Positions 1-9,135 of a DNA stretch of 64,000 nt are shown one piece after another. The position numbers and the translations under genes were made by a program. Every line of letters starts with the position of its first letter. The first letter of the stretch is position 1. The DNA is from Burkholderiales bacterium. GTDB taxonomy: Bacteria > Pseudomonadota > Gammaproteobacteria > Burkholderiales > Burkholderiaceae_F. The notes beneath the pieces were generated by a model. That model had not been told where the DNA came from and did not search any database. It saw only the letters and a list, made by a program, of their open reading frames with translations. The stretch covers positions 1 to 64,000 of the forward strand of contig JADCGS010000011.1 in NCBI GenBank assembly GCA_020248865.1, in the 5' to 3' direction.

Positions 1-242
1 CCGGATGTTTCATCAGGGACGCGGGATTTGCGCGGATGCGCGCGCGAGCCAGATTGCGCGAGAGGGGCGCAGCCGATGCCCGTAGGCATCGGCGAGCACT
101 TGAGCGCAGTATGGCCGCGCGGGCGCCGCGCAAACCCGCGTAGCCCCGGCCGTCCAAAGTGGCCTGGGCCCATTGCAGGCTACCGCCGCGGCTTACGGAG
201 GCAGATCGTGGATGCACGGGGGCGACCTGGTGAAACATCCGG
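1..242. repeat. Inverted repeat pair flanking the 3' end of the dpp operon
   Basis: CCGGATGTTTCATCAGG at 1-17 recurs inverted at 226-242 with one mismatch. The 226-242 copy, read on the minus strand, directly follows the TAG stop of dppF. A third related copy follows the lipocalin stop near 38542. The interval between the copies has no convincing gene. It may be a dispersed intergenic repeat acting as a transcript end or a mobile palindromic unit; the function is unknown. Confidence 0.6.
72..93. terminator. Perfect 9-bp hairpin downstream of dppF
   Basis: GCCGATGCC, loop CGTA, GGCATCGGC forms a perfect stem about 150 bases beyond the dppF stop on the minus strand. No T-run follows it in either direction, so intrinsic termination is uncertain. 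It could instead protect the mRNA 3' end. Confidence 0.4.
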
Positions 243-243
243 G

Positions 244-1293
244 CTAGCGGGCGGCTTGGATCGGAATCGAGCGGCTGTGCCCGGAGCCGGCTTCGTGCAT
301 CAGGCAGGCCACCGCGTGCTCGCTGGCCGGCCGCGCCGGCACCTTCTCGCGGCACACGGCTTCGGCGGCGGCGCAGCGGGTGTGGAAACGGCAGCCCGGC
401 GGCGGGTTGATCGGGTTGGGCGGGTCGCCGGCCAGCGGCGCCTGCTCGGTGCGGCGGTCGGGGTCCAGCGTCGGCATCGAGGCCAGCAGCGCCTGCGTGT
501 ACGGATGGCGGGGCGCGGCGAAGATCGCCTCCGACGGGCCGATCTCGGCCACTTCGCCCAGGTACATGACCATCACGCGGTCCGACACGTAGCGCACCAC
601 GTGCAGGTCGTGGCTGATGAACACGTAGGTCAGGCCGAAGGCGTCCTTCAGGTCGAGCAGCAGGTTGAGCACCTGCGCCTCGACCGACTTGTCGAGCGCG
701 GAGACCGCCTCATCCAGGATGATCAGGCGCGGCTGCAGGGCCAGCGCACGGGCGATGTTGACGCGCTGGCGCTGGCCGCCGGACAGCTCGTGCGGGTAGC
801 GCTCGGCAAAGCGGCGCGGCTCCAGGCCGACGCGGGCCAGCAGGTCGCGGGCGCGCTCCACCGCCTCGCGGTAGGGCACGCCGTGCACCTGCGGCGCGAA
901 GGCGATCGAGTCCTCGATGGTCAGGCGCGGGTTGAGCGACGAGTAGCTGTCCTGGAACACCATCTGCACCTGGCGCCTGAACTGCCGCAGCGGCAGGTCG
1001 CGCGAGCCGACCACGCAGCCGTCGAACACGATGTCGCCGGCATCGGGTGCGATCAGGTGCATGAGCAGGCGCGCGGTGGTGCTCTTGCCGCAGCCGGACT
1101 CGCCGACCACGCCCAGGGTTTCGCCCTTGTGGACGGCAAAGTCGATGCCGTCGACCGCCCGCACCACGCCGGCCGGCCGTCCGATCCAGCCGCCCTTGAG
1201 CGGGAAGTGCCGGGTCAGCCCGCGCACGCTGAGCAGCGGCTGGGCCGGGCCGCCGACGTCGGTCGCAGCGTCCGGGCGGGCGGCGGCGCTCAT
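244..1293 (-). CDS. dppF: Oligopeptide/dipeptide ABC transporter ATP-binding protein, DppF/OppF type
   Basis: This 349-residue ATPase energises the DppBC permease at the inner membrane. Visible motifs are Walker A GESGCGKST (about 64-72), Q-loop Gln in MVFQD (about 114), signature LSGGQ (170-174), Walker B LIILDE (190-195) and the H-loop His in ISHD (about 228). The C-terminus has the oligopeptide-transporter cysteine region CRFHTRC...C. The N-terminal TRHFPLKGG is of DppF rather than DppD type. The ATG overlaps the dppC stop as ATGA, so the two genes are translationally coupled. Most Dpp/Opp operons encode two ATPases (D and F); here only F is present and noncoding sequence follows. Confidence 0.88.
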   Translation of the reverse strand: MSAAARPDAATDVGGPAQPLLSVRGLTRHFPLKGGWIGRPAGVVRAVDGIDFAVHKGETLGVVGESGCGKSTTARLLMHLIAPDAGDIVFDGCVVGSRDLPLRQFRRQVQMVFQDSYSSLNPRLTIEDSIAFAPQVHGVPYREAVERARDLLARVGLEPRRFAERYPHELSGGQRQRVNIARALALQPRLIILDEAVSALDKSVEAQVLNLLLDLKDAFGLTYVFISHDLHVVRYVSDRVMVMYLGEVAEIGPSEAIFAAPRHPYTQALLASMPTLDPDRRTEQAPLAGDPPNPINPPPGCRFHTRCAAAEAVCREKVPARPASEHAVACLMHEAGSGHSRSIPIQAAR

Positions 1294-2180
1294 TGCTTGA
1301 CGTCCATCGCCGAGCGCAACCCGTCGGACAGCGTGTTGAAGGCGATCGAGGTGATGAAGATCATCACGCCGGGCAGCGCCGCGATCCAGGGCTGGGTGTA
1401 GATCGCGGTGCGCAGCGTGTTGAGCATCAGGCCCCACTCCGGCTCCGGCGGCTTGACGCCCAGGCCGAGGAAGCTCAGCCCCGAGGCGAGGATCATCGCC
1501 ACCGCGATGAGGCTCGTCGCGTAGACGAAGATCGGCCCGAGCGCATTGCCCAGCACGTGCACGCGCACGATGGTGAAGGCGCCGGCGCCGGAGGCGCGCG
1601 CCGCCTCCACGAAGTCGCGCGCGCGCAGTTGCGTGGTCACGCTCTCGGCCACCCGTGCGATCGGCGGGATGAACACGATGGTCAGGCTGAGCAGCGAATT
1701 GAAGATGCCGGCGCCGAGCGCGCCGCTGAGCGCGATGGCCAGCAGCACCGACGGGAAGGCGTAGAACACGTCGATCGTGCGCATGATCAGCGTGTTGACG
1801 CGGCCGCCGACGTAGCCGGCCAGCAGGCCGATGGCCGAGCCGATCACGAAGGCGATCAGCACCGGGGTGATGCCCATGAACAGCGACAGCCGCGCGCCCA
1901 CCATCAGGCGCGACAGCAGGTCGCGGCCGAGCTCGTCGGTGCCCAGCGGAAAGCCGGCTGTGCCGATTGGCTTCAGGCGGTTGAGCATCGACGACTGGTA
2001 GGGGTCGGCCGGCGTCAGATGCGGCCCGAACAGCGCCAGCAGGATCAACGCCAGCACCACCGCGGCGGCCGTCATCGCCACCGGGTCGCGCGCGAAGCGG
2101 CGCAGCACGGTGCTCCAGTAGCCGGGGCTGCGCTCGAAGGCGAGCGACGGCAGCTTGCGCGGATCGACGGCGATGTTCAT
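1290..2180 (-). CDS. dppC: Peptide ABC transporter permease, DppC type
   Basis: This 296-residue inner-membrane permease starts MNIAVDPRK and has an N-terminal membrane segment (about 35-55), then the binding-protein-dependent transport domain. The family hallmark PLGTDELGRDLLSRL follows the first segment. The EAA loop reads DFVEAARASGAGAFTIVRVHVLGN and contacts the ATPase. The ending SFLGLGVKPPEPEWG is characteristic of DppC/OppC/NikC. The start lies 8 bases after the dppB stop and the stop overlaps dppF. The substrate (peptide, nickel, glutathione or other) cannot be told from sequence. Confidence 0.88.
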   Translation of the reverse strand: MNIAVDPRKLPSLAFERSPGYWSTVLRRFARDPVAMTAAAVVLALILLALFGPHLTPADPYQSSMLNRLKPIGTAGFPLGTDELGRDLLSRLMVGARLSLFMGITPVLIAFVIGSAIGLLAGYVGGRVNTLIMRTIDVFYAFPSVLLAIALSGALGAGIFNSLLSLTIVFIPPIARVAESVTTQLRARDFVEAARASGAGAFTIVRVHVLGNALGPIFVYATSLIAVAMILASGLSFLGLGVKPPEPEWGLMLNTLRTAIYTQPWIAALPGVMIFITSIAFNTLSDGLRSAMDVKQ

Positions 2181-2188
2181 CGGGCCGG

Positions 2189-3142
2189 TCAGGCGCGCGA
2201 GATGCGCGGGTCGAGCGTGGTCTGCACCACGTCCACCAGCAGGTTGAGCAGCACGAAGAACAGCGCCAGCACGAGGATGGTCCCCTGCAGCAGCGGCAGG
2301 TCGCGCTGGAAAATGGCGCTGTTGAGCAGGAAGCCGGTGCCGGGCCAGGAGAACACGGTCTCGATCAGGATCGAGCCGCCCAGCAGGTAGCCCAGTTGCA
2401 GGCCCATCACCGCCAGTGCGGTCGGCGCCACGTTCTTCACCACGTGCAGGAACACGCCCAGGTCGGTCAGGCCCTTGGCGCGCAGGCCGACCACGAACTC
2501 CTGCGCCAGCGTCTCGGCCACCAGCGCGCGCACGGTGCGGGCGATGATCCCCATCGGGATCACGCTCATCGTGACGGCCGGCAGGATCATGTGGCGGACG
2601 TGGGCCCAGTCCCAGGCCCACTGGTCGGAACCGCCGGGGCCGGCGCCGGTGGCCGGCAGCCAGTTGAGCTGCGCGGCAAAGACGATGACCAGCACCATGC
2701 CCAGCCAGTAGTGCGGCACGCTCACGCCCACCACCGAGAGGAACGAGGCGCCCTTGTCGACCCAGGAGTCGCGGAAGTAGCCGGCGACGAAGCCGAACAG
2801 GCAGCCGAAGAAGAATCCGATCAGCGTGGCCACCAGCGCCAGCCGCAGGGTGTTGCCGACCGCCTTCCCGACTTCGGCGGCCACCGGCCGGCCGCTGGCG
2901 ATCGAGGCCCCCAGGTCGCCCTGCGCGGCGCGCGCCAGCCATTTCACAAACTGCTCGGGCAGCGGCCGGTCGAAGCCGTACAGCGAGCGCAACTGCTGCT
3001 GCATTTCGGCCGAGGCATCGGGCGGCAGCACCGATACCAGCGGGTCGCCGGGCGCCAGATGCACGAGGGCGAAGCACACCAGCGCCACGCCGAGCATGAT
3101 CGGCAGGGTGTAGACGACGCGGCGGACGAGGTAGGCGAACAT
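2189..3142 (-). CDS. dppB: Peptide ABC transporter permease, DppB type
   Basis: This 317-residue permease opens with MFAYLVRRVVYTLPIMLGV, a typical DppB start that leads into the first membrane helix. The periplasmic segment carries HLAPGDPLV and YGFDRPLPEQF, both family features. The EAA-type loop is EFVVGLRAKGLTDLGVFLHVVKN. It pairs with DppC to form the channel. A very GC-rich gap of about 126 bases separates it from the upstream binding-protein gene, and no good ribosome-binding site is visible. Confidence 0.87.
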   Translation of the reverse strand: MFAYLVRRVVYTLPIMLGVALVCFALVHLAPGDPLVSVLPPDASAEMQQQLRSLYGFDRPLPEQFVKWLARAAQGDLGASIASGRPVAAEVGKAVGNTLRLALVATLIGFFFGCLFGFVAGYFRDSWVDKGASFLSVVGVSVPHYWLGMVLVIVFAAQLNWLPATGAGPGGSDQWAWDWAHVRHMILPAVTMSVIPMGIIARTVRALVAETLAQEFVVGLRAKGLTDLGVFLHVVKNVAPTALAVMGLQLGYLLGGSILIETVFSWPGTGFLLNSAIFQRDLPLLQGTILVLALFFVLLNLLVDVVQTTLDPRISRA

Positions 3143-3268
3143 CGCGCGGGTGGCGGGGCGGGTCGGGACGACGCGCCCCCGGGGCGGGCGCGGCGGATGG
3201 GAAAGGGGCCGCCGCCGCGCCGCGCACCGCGGCCGGGGCGGCGGGGCGCGGCGGCGAGGATCGGCCGC

Positions 3269-4948
3269 TTACTTCATGTCCATCGTGGCGATGTCGATGA
3301 ACCAGGAGCGCGGCTGGACCACGCCGGTCACGCGCGCCGACATGGCGCGCGGGCCGACGTCATGCGCGATCCAGATGAACGGCGCCTCCTCGACGATGCG
3401 CGCGTGCAGCCGCGCCAGCGCGGCATCGCGCGCCTTGTCCTCGAAGCTGGTGCGCGCCTCCTCGATCAGCTTGTCGAACTCGGCATTGCCGAAGAAGCCC
3501 CAGTTGTTGGACACCGGCGGGAAGGTCTTGGTGCTGGTGAAGCGCACCATGGCGAAGAACGGGTCCATCGCCGCGAAGCTCACGTTGATCGCGTGGGCGC
3601 CGCGCGCCGACGGGTCGCGCGCGCCGATGCGCCAGTTGGTGAACAGCGTGTTCCACTCGATCACGTCGAACTCGACGTCGAAGAAGCACTGCTTGAGCGA
3701 CTGCTGGACGAACTCGTTCATCGGCAGCGGCTGCATCTGGCCGGAGCCCGAGGCCGAGATCTGCACCTTGACCTTCAGCGGCTTGGCCGCCGAGAAGCCC
3801 GCCTTCTGCATCAGCGCCTGCGCGGCCTTGACGTCGTAGCGGATGTCGAACTTCGGGTTGCCCCACCAGGGATGACCGGGCGGCACGGTGCCCTTGGGGA
3901 TCGACATCATGCCGCCCAGCAGCTTGACCAGGCCCTCGCGGTCGACGCACAGATTGGCGGCGTGGCGCACGTCGCGGTTCAGCCAGGGCGAGCCCTCGGC
4001 GAACGACAACTGCCACGGCCACACGTGCGGCTGGGCGTTGGAGTAGATGGTGAAGCCGCGGCTGCGGATCTGCGCCATTGCGTCCGGCGCGGGCGCCTCG
4101 ATCCAGTCGACCTGGCCCGACAGCAGCGCCGCGGTGCGGGCGTTGGCCTCGGGCATCGGCAGCATGACCACGCGGTCGATCTTCGGCACCCGGCGCGGGT
4201 CCCAGTAGTTGCGATTGGCGGCCACTTCGAGCCGCTCGCGCGGCACGAAGCGCGTCATGCGGAACGGGCCGGTGCCGGAGGCGTCGGCGGCGAACGCCGT
4301 CCAGGCCGCCCGCGCCTTGTCGGCCGGGGTGGCACCGGGCGCGGCATCGAACTTGGCCTGCCAGTGCGCCGGGCTGGCCATGAACAGGTTGGTCAGGTTC
4401 AGCGGCAGGAACGAGTCGGGCTCGCTGGTGGTCAGCTCGACCGTCAGGTCGTCGATCTTGCGCGCGCTGCGCAGCGTGGGCATGCGCGAGGCGGTCACGC
4501 CGACCTGGCTGGCGTCGAAGTGCGGCGCCTCCTTGTCGAGCACCTTGCGCACGTTCCAGACCACGGCATCGGCGTTGAACGGCGAGCCGTCGTGGAAGCG
4601 CACGCCGGAGCGCAGCCGGAACACCCATTTGGTGCGGTCCTTGGCATCGACCGCCCAGGAGGTGGCCAGGCCGGGAATCAGCACGCTCGGCCCGTCCGAC
4701 CGCGACAGGTCCCAGTGCGTGAGGGCGTCGTACATCGGGATGCCGGTGAAGCGGTTGCCCTCGAAGCCCTGGTCGGGCTGGCCGAGGGTGCGCGGAATGT
4801 CGGCGGCGGTCATGGCGATGCGCAGCACCTTCTCCTGCGCGGCCACCGGCGCGCTCCAGAGGGCGGCGGCCAGGGTGGCGACCAGAGCGGCGGCGGACAG
4901 CGGTCCGAGAACGCCGCGGCGCTGGGTCTTGCGGTCTCCAACGGTCAT
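3269..4948 (-). CDS. ABC transporter periplasmic substrate-binding protein (SBP family 5)
   Basis: This 559-residue protein belongs to the DppA/OppA-like solute-binding family. The start MTVGDRK is preferred because AAGGAG on the minus strand (4958-4963) sits 9 bases before it; an ATG three codons upstream abuts that site. A signal peptide spans about residues 1-38. It contains TQRRGVLG, a weak twin-arginine motif, and ends VAA-QEK. Family hallmarks include WVFRLRSGVRFHDGSPFNADAVVW, the conserved pocket region, and SGTGPFRMTRFVPRERLEVAANRNYW. It is the first gene of the minus-strand operon and defines the cargo, which is not identifiable here. Confidence 0.88.
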   Translation of the reverse strand: MTVGDRKTQRRGVLGPLSAAALVATLAAALWSAPVAAQEKVLRIAMTAADIPRTLGQPDQGFEGNRFTGIPMYDALTHWDLSRSDGPSVLIPGLATSWAVDAKDRTKWVFRLRSGVRFHDGSPFNADAVVWNVRKVLDKEAPHFDASQVGVTASRMPTLRSARKIDDLTVELTTSEPDSFLPLNLTNLFMASPAHWQAKFDAAPGATPADKARAAWTAFAADASGTGPFRMTRFVPRERLEVAANRNYWDPRRVPKIDRVVMLPMPEANARTAALLSGQVDWIEAPAPDAMAQIRSRGFTIYSNAQPHVWPWQLSFAEGSPWLNRDVRHAANLCVDREGLVKLLGGMMSIPKGTVPPGHPWWGNPKFDIRYDVKAAQALMQKAGFSAAKPLKVKVQISASGSGQMQPLPMNEFVQQSLKQCFFDVEFDVIEWNTLFTNWRIGARDPSARGAHAINVSFAAMDPFFAMVRFTSTKTFPPVSNNWGFFGNAEFDKLIEEARTSFEDKARDAALARLHARIVEEAPFIWIAHDVGPRAMSARVTGVVQPRSWFIDIATMDMK

Positions 4949-5456
4949 GGGATCCATCTCCTTGTGCGACTCCGAAACCCGGCGCACCGCGCCGGAGGCT
5001 GCCTGTGCAGCAAGGCGCATGCCAACCTGCGCGGGGCGCGGCACCAGCCGGCGCCGCGTCATTCTGGGACAAACCGGGCGTGCAGGGTGAATTTGCCGCC
5101 GCCATGCGCGGCGCCCGCAACGCCGCCAGGATCACGCGGCCGCAGTCCGCCGCGTGCCGCGCGCGGGGTGCGGGCCGGGCTCCGGGGCCGCGTTGCATCG
5201 ATGCCACGGGTCTGCTGCGCCGCAGCGCCGCAGGCGCGGCGATGACCACAGCGTCAGCCCTGGCGGGCCGCCGGCGGGCGGCAGGTCTCGCTTCAGCATG
5301 CCGCAGCGTCGTGTTGACCCTGGGAGTAGACGTCGCGCCCCGCCCTGCGCCATGCTGCGCCCTCGCGTGAGCCCTCATCGTGAGCCCTCGCGCGGCGCAA
5401 GTCCACCAACAACAGCGGCGCCCCGCAGGTGCGGCGGCTCGTTCTGAGGAGATGTC
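4949..5456. other. Intergenic region between divergent transport and hydrolase genes
   Basis: About 500 bases separate the binding-protein gene (minus) from the hydrolase gene (plus). It must carry both promoters. No convincing coding frame, RNA gene or clear -35/-10 pair was seen. GAGGAG just before 5457 is the hydrolase ribosome-binding site. Confidence 0.5.
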
Positions 5457-7565
5457 ATGAGAAACACACCCCAAGGCGTGGCGCCGGCGGTTGCGGTGGC
5501 CGTGCTTAGCCTCGTGCTGGCCGGTTGCGGCAGCAGCAGCGGTGGCGCGGCCACGCCGACCAACCAGCGGCCGAGCTGGCTCGGCACCGTGACGCAGACC
5601 AGCTACGACGGCGTCAGTGACGACCTGCTGACCGCCGGCCTTGGCCGCAGCGGCCTGCAGGCTGCGGCGCCGGCGGTCACCGACCCCACCAGTGCCGCCC
5701 AGTTGCGCCGGCTGGCGATCTACAACAACTACCGTGCGTTGGTGGACTTCACCAACAACGGCGGCTTCGGCACGCTGTTCGGCCCGAACGTGACAGCCGC
5801 CGGCACCGTGACCACGGGCGAGGGGCTGATTGCCGGTACCGAGTACATCGCCTACGCCGACGACGCCAATGGCGCGCAGAACGTCACGCTGATGGTGCAG
5901 GTTCCGGCCAGCTTTAGCCCGTTGGTGCCCTGCATCGTGACCGCGACCTCGAGCGGCTCGCGCGGGGTCTACGGCGCCATCGGCACGGCCGGCGAGTGGG
6001 GCCTGAAGCGCGGCTGCGCGGTGGCCTACAGCGACAAGGGCACCGGGCTGGGCGTGCATGACCTGCAAAACAACACGGTCAACCTGCAGAACGGCGTGCG
6101 GGCCGATGCCGCCGCCGCAGGCCGCAACTCCATCTTCACCGCGGCGATGACCGAGGCCGAGCGCACGGCCTTCAACACGGCCACGCCCAACCGCTTCGCG
6201 GTCAAGCATGCGCACTCGCAGCAGAACCCCGAGAAGGACTGGGGCCGCGACACGCTGCGCGCGGTGCAGTTTGCTCTCTGGGTGCTCAACGACCGCTTTG
6301 CCGCGCCCAACCCGGACGGCAGCAAGCCGGTCCTATTCGGCCCCGCCAACACCATCGTGATCGCCTCCAGCGTCTCCAACGGCGCCGGCGCGGCGCTGGC
6401 AGCCGCCGAGCAGGACACCCAGGGTCTGATCGACGGCGTGGCGGTGAGCGAGCCCAACATCCAGCTTGCGCCGCAGACCGGGCTCAGCATCCGGCGCGGC
6501 ACCCTGCCGGCCTACACCGGGGGCAGCAAACCGCTGTACGACTACTTCAGCTACGCCAACCTGCTGCAGCCTTGCGCGGCGCTGGCGAGCTCGGCGGCGG
6601 GCTCGCCGTTCGCGTTTGCCGGGGCGTCGGTCACGCTGGCCACCAACCGCTGTGCCGCGCTGGCTGCCCGCGGCCTGGTGAGCGGCTCCACCACGCAGGC
6701 GCAGGCCGACGACGCAATGGCGCGACTGCTGGCCTATGGCTGGGAGCCGGAGACCGCCATCCTGCAGACCTCGCACTACAGCTTCGCCACACTGGGCATC
6801 GCGGTCACCTACAGCAACACCCACGGCCGCTTCTCGGTGCGCGACAACCTGTGCGGCTACTCCTTCGGCGCGGTCGATGGCACCGGCGCGCCGGTGGCGG
6901 CGGCGGCGGCGGCCATCGCCACCGTGTTCTCCACCGGCAACGGCGTGCCGCCGTCGGGCGCGCTGCAGGTCATCAACAACAACGCGGTGGGCGGTCCGCG
7001 TAACAGCCCGGCCTCGGTATCGGCTTCCACCGGGCTGGCCGACTTCAACATCGACGGGGCGCTGTGCCAGCGCGCGCTGTGGACCGGAACCGACGCCAAC
7101 GCCACCCGCGTCAAGCAGGGCATCGCCGAGGTCTATCGCAGCGCCAACCTGCGCGGCAAGCCGACCATCATCGTGCACGGCCGCAACGACACGCTGGTGC
7201 CGGTCAACTTCTCGTCGCGGCCGTACTTCGCGCAGAACCAGATCGTCGAGGGGGCGGCCAGCCGGCTGCGCTACATCGAGGTGACCAACGCGCAGCACTT
7301 CGACACCTTCCTGCCGTTCCCCGGCTACGACACGCGCTACGTGCCGCTGCACCTGTACTTCAACCGGGCGATGGACGCGATGTGGAACCACCTGCGCACG
7401 GGCGCCGCCCTGCCGCCGTCGCAGGTGGTGCGCACCACGCCGCGCGGCGGCACGCCGGGGGCGGCGCCGGCGATCAGCGCGGCCAACGTGCCGGCGTTTG
7501 CGGCCGAGCCGCCGGCGGCCGACCGCATCACCTTCTCGGCCGGACTGCTGACCATTCCTGAATAG
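5457..7565 (+). CDS. D-(-)-3-hydroxybutyrate oligomer hydrolase, lipoprotein
   Basis: The 702-residue protein matches the family that cleaves soluble 3-hydroxybutyrate oligomers to monomer during polyhydroxybutyrate breakdown (EC 3.1.1.22). The lipobox LVLAGC puts the lipidated Cys at about 24, so it is likely anchored to a membrane facing the periplasm. Family landmarks are TSSGSRGVYGAIGTAGEWGLKRGCAVAYSDKGTG and the Ser-rich SSVSNG (about 304-309), a likely nucleophile region. An Asp in HGRNDTLVP (about 578) and a His in NAQHFDTF (about 614) could complete a triad; this assignment is inferred. It stands alone and ends at a strong terminator. Confidence 0.85.
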   Translation: MRNTPQGVAPAVAVAVLSLVLAGCGSSSGGAATPTNQRPSWLGTVTQTSYDGVSDDLLTAGLGRSGLQAAAPAVTDPTSAAQLRRLAIYNNYRALVDFTNNGGFGTLFGPNVTAAGTVTTGEGLIAGTEYIAYADDANGAQNVTLMVQVPASFSPLVPCIVTATSSGSRGVYGAIGTAGEWGLKRGCAVAYSDKGTGLGVHDLQNNTVNLQNGVRADAAAAGRNSIFTAAMTEAERTAFNTATPNRFAVKHAHSQQNPEKDWGRDTLRAVQFALWVLNDRFAAPNPDGSKPVLFGPANTIVIASSVSNGAGAALAAAEQDTQGLIDGVAVSEPNIQLAPQTGLSIRRGTLPAYTGGSKPLYDYFSYANLLQPCAALASSAAGSPFAFAGASVTLATNRCAALAARGLVSGSTTQAQADDAMARLLAYGWEPETAILQTSHYSFATLGIAVTYSNTHGRFSVRDNLCGYSFGAVDGTGAPVAAAAAAIATVFSTGNGVPPSGALQVINNNAVGGPRNSPASVSASTGLADFNIDGALCQRALWTGTDANATRVKQGIAEVYRSANLRGKPTIIVHGRNDTLVPVNFSSRPYFAQNQIVEGAASRLRYIEVTNAQHFDTFLPFPGYDTRYVPLHLYFNRAMDAMWNHLRTGAALPPSQVVRTTPRGGTPGAAPAISAANVPAFAAEPPAADRITFSAGLLTIPE

Positions 7566-7590
7566 CGCCGGCGCGCGGGCCATACGGCAA

Positions 7591-7626
7591 CGGGGCAGTG
7601 CGCAGGCACTGCCCCGTTTTCTTTTC
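7591..7626 (+). terminator. Rho-independent terminator of the oligomer-hydrolase gene
   Basis: CGGGGCAGTGC (7591-7601), loop GCAG, GCACTGCCCCG (7606-7616), then TTTTCTTTTC. The 11-bp stem is perfect and followed by a T-rich tract. Confidence 0.92.
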
Positions 7627-7690
7627 GAGCGCCTGCGCCAATCGACCGCCCGGCGGCGCCGATCGCGGCGCGGCTGCGAACCGCGGGCGC

Positions 7691-7696
7691 TACGAT
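7691..7696 (+). promoter_or_regulatory. Candidate -10 element of the adaptor-ABC operon
   Basis: TACGAT lies 32 bases before the adaptor ATG, in the short gap after the upstream terminator. The matching -35 is weak, so this is tentative. Confidence 0.35.
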
Positions 7697-7728
7697 GCGC
7701 TGCAGGAACACGCACCGCACGGATACCC

Positions 7729-9135
7729 ATGTCGAGCAACTCCGCCCGCAGCGGCGAGGATCTGAGCAAGCTGTCCATCGACCGCAGCAGTCTGCCCACC
7801 CTGCGCCGGCGCCGGCCGCTGTACACGCGCTGGTGGCTCTGGCTGCTGCTGGCGCTGCTGGCTGCCGGCGCGGCCGCGTTCTTCATGCAGCGCGGCCGCC
7901 CCCTGCCGGTGGAGATCGGCCGGGTGACGGCGGCCTATCCGTCGCAGGCGGTGGCGGTGCTCAACGCCACCGGCCGCGTGACGGCGCAGACCCGCGCCTC
8001 GGTCTCCAGCAAGGCGACCGGACGGCTCGAGTGGCTCGGCGTGGTGGAGGGCCAGCGCGTCAAGCAGGGCGAGGTGATCGCGCGGCTGGAGAACCGCGAC
8101 GTGGCCGCGCAGCGCGACCAGGCGGCCGCCAACGTGCAGGCGGCGCAGGCCAACCTCGCGCAGGGCCAGGCCGAACTGGAGGACGCGCGGGCGGCGCTCA
8201 GGCGGGTGCAGGAACTGGCGCGCAAGGACTTCATCTCCGCCAGCGCGGTCGACTCCGCCGAGGCCCGCTTCAACAAGGCGCGCGCCGCGATCCAGACCCT
8301 GACGGCGCAGATCGCGGTGGCGCAGGCCAGTCTGCGGGTGACCGAAGTGGCCTTCGACCAGACCCTGATCCGCGCGCCCTTCACCGGCATCGTGCTGACC
8401 AAGAGCGCCAACGTCGGCGACATCATCACGCCCTTCTCGTCGGCCAGCGGCACCACCGGCGCGGTGGTGACGATGGCCGACATGGCCACCCTCGAGGTCG
8501 AGGCCGACGTGTCGGAGAACTCGATCGCCCGGATCGCGGTCGGCCAGCCGACCGAGCTGCAGCTCGATGCCTTTGCCGACCTGCGCCTGCTGGGCACCGT
8601 GGCACGGATCGTGCCGACGGTGGATCGCGCCAAGGCGACGCTGCTGGTGAAGGTGCGCTTCGAGGAGACCGACGCCCGCGTGCTGCCCGACATGAGCGCG
8701 CGCATCGCCTTCCTGTCGCGGCCGCTGTCGGCCGACGAGCGCAAGCCGGTGGCGGCGCTGCGGCCGGAGGCCGTGGTCCGGCGCGACGGCAAGGACTTCG
8801 TCTACGTGGTGCAGGCGGGCGGCAAGGACGGCACACCGGTGGCCGACGCCAGGGTGCTGCCGGCCGATGCGGGCAAGGGCGAGCCGGCCGGCAACGACGC
8901 GGCGCGCGGCCCGGCCAAGGCGGCGGCCGCCGCGACTGCTGCTGCCACGTCGCCCGACGGCAAGGACGGCAAGGCGGGTGAACCGGCCGGTCGCGCCGTG
9001 CTGACGCCGGTCGTGCTCGGCGCCAAGGTCGGCGACCTGCTGCGGGTGGAGAACCTGGCGCCCGGCACGCGGGTGGTGCTCAATGCGCCCGAGCGGCTGG
9101 GCGACGGCCAGCTCGTCAGCGCGCAGAAGAAGTAG
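7729..9135 (+). CDS. HlyD/MacA-like periplasmic adaptor (membrane fusion protein)
   Basis: This 468-residue adaptor would link the inner-membrane ABC complex encoded next to it to an outer-membrane channel or the periplasm. It has an N-terminal transmembrane helix (about 35-53), a biotinyl-lipoyl half-domain (RVTAQTRASVSSKATGRLEW ... VKQGEVIARLENRD), an alpha-helical coiled-coil hairpin rich in Ala, Gln and Glu (about 115-205), and then LIRAPFTGIVLTKSANVGD, which closes the lipoyl domain. A low-complexity Gly/Ala/Lys/Asp-rich insertion interrupts the membrane-proximal part near the C-terminus. The downstream ATPase starts on the last base of its stop. The substrate is unknown; no outer-membrane partner is nearby. 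Confidence 0.83.
   Translation: MSSNSARSGEDLSKLSIDRSSLPTLRRRRPLYTRWWLWLLLALLAAGAAAFFMQRGRPLPVEIGRVTAAYPSQAVAVLNATGRVTAQTRASVSSKATGRLEWLGVVEGQRVKQGEVIARLENRDVAAQRDQAAANVQAAQANLAQGQAELEDARAALRRVQELARKDFISASAVDSAEARFNKARAAIQTLTAQIAVAQASLRVTEVAFDQTLIRAPFTGIVLTKSANVGDIITPFSSASGTTGAVVTMADMATLEVEADVSENSIARIAVGQPTELQLDAFADLRLLGTVARIVPTVDRAKATLLVKVRFEETDARVLPDMSARIAFLSRPLSADERKPVAALRPEAVVRRDGKDFVYVVQAGGKDGTPVADARVLPADAGKGEPAGNDAARGPAKAAAAATAAATSPDGKDGKAGEPAGRAVLTPVVLGAKVGDLLRVENLAPGTRVVLNAPERLGDGQLVSAQKK

Noticed and set aside
2396-6215. Long frames over the dpp region on both strands (2396-5245 plus, 3360-6215 minus)
   Set aside because: They are shadows of dppB, the binding protein and the hydrolase; translations lack any domain pattern.
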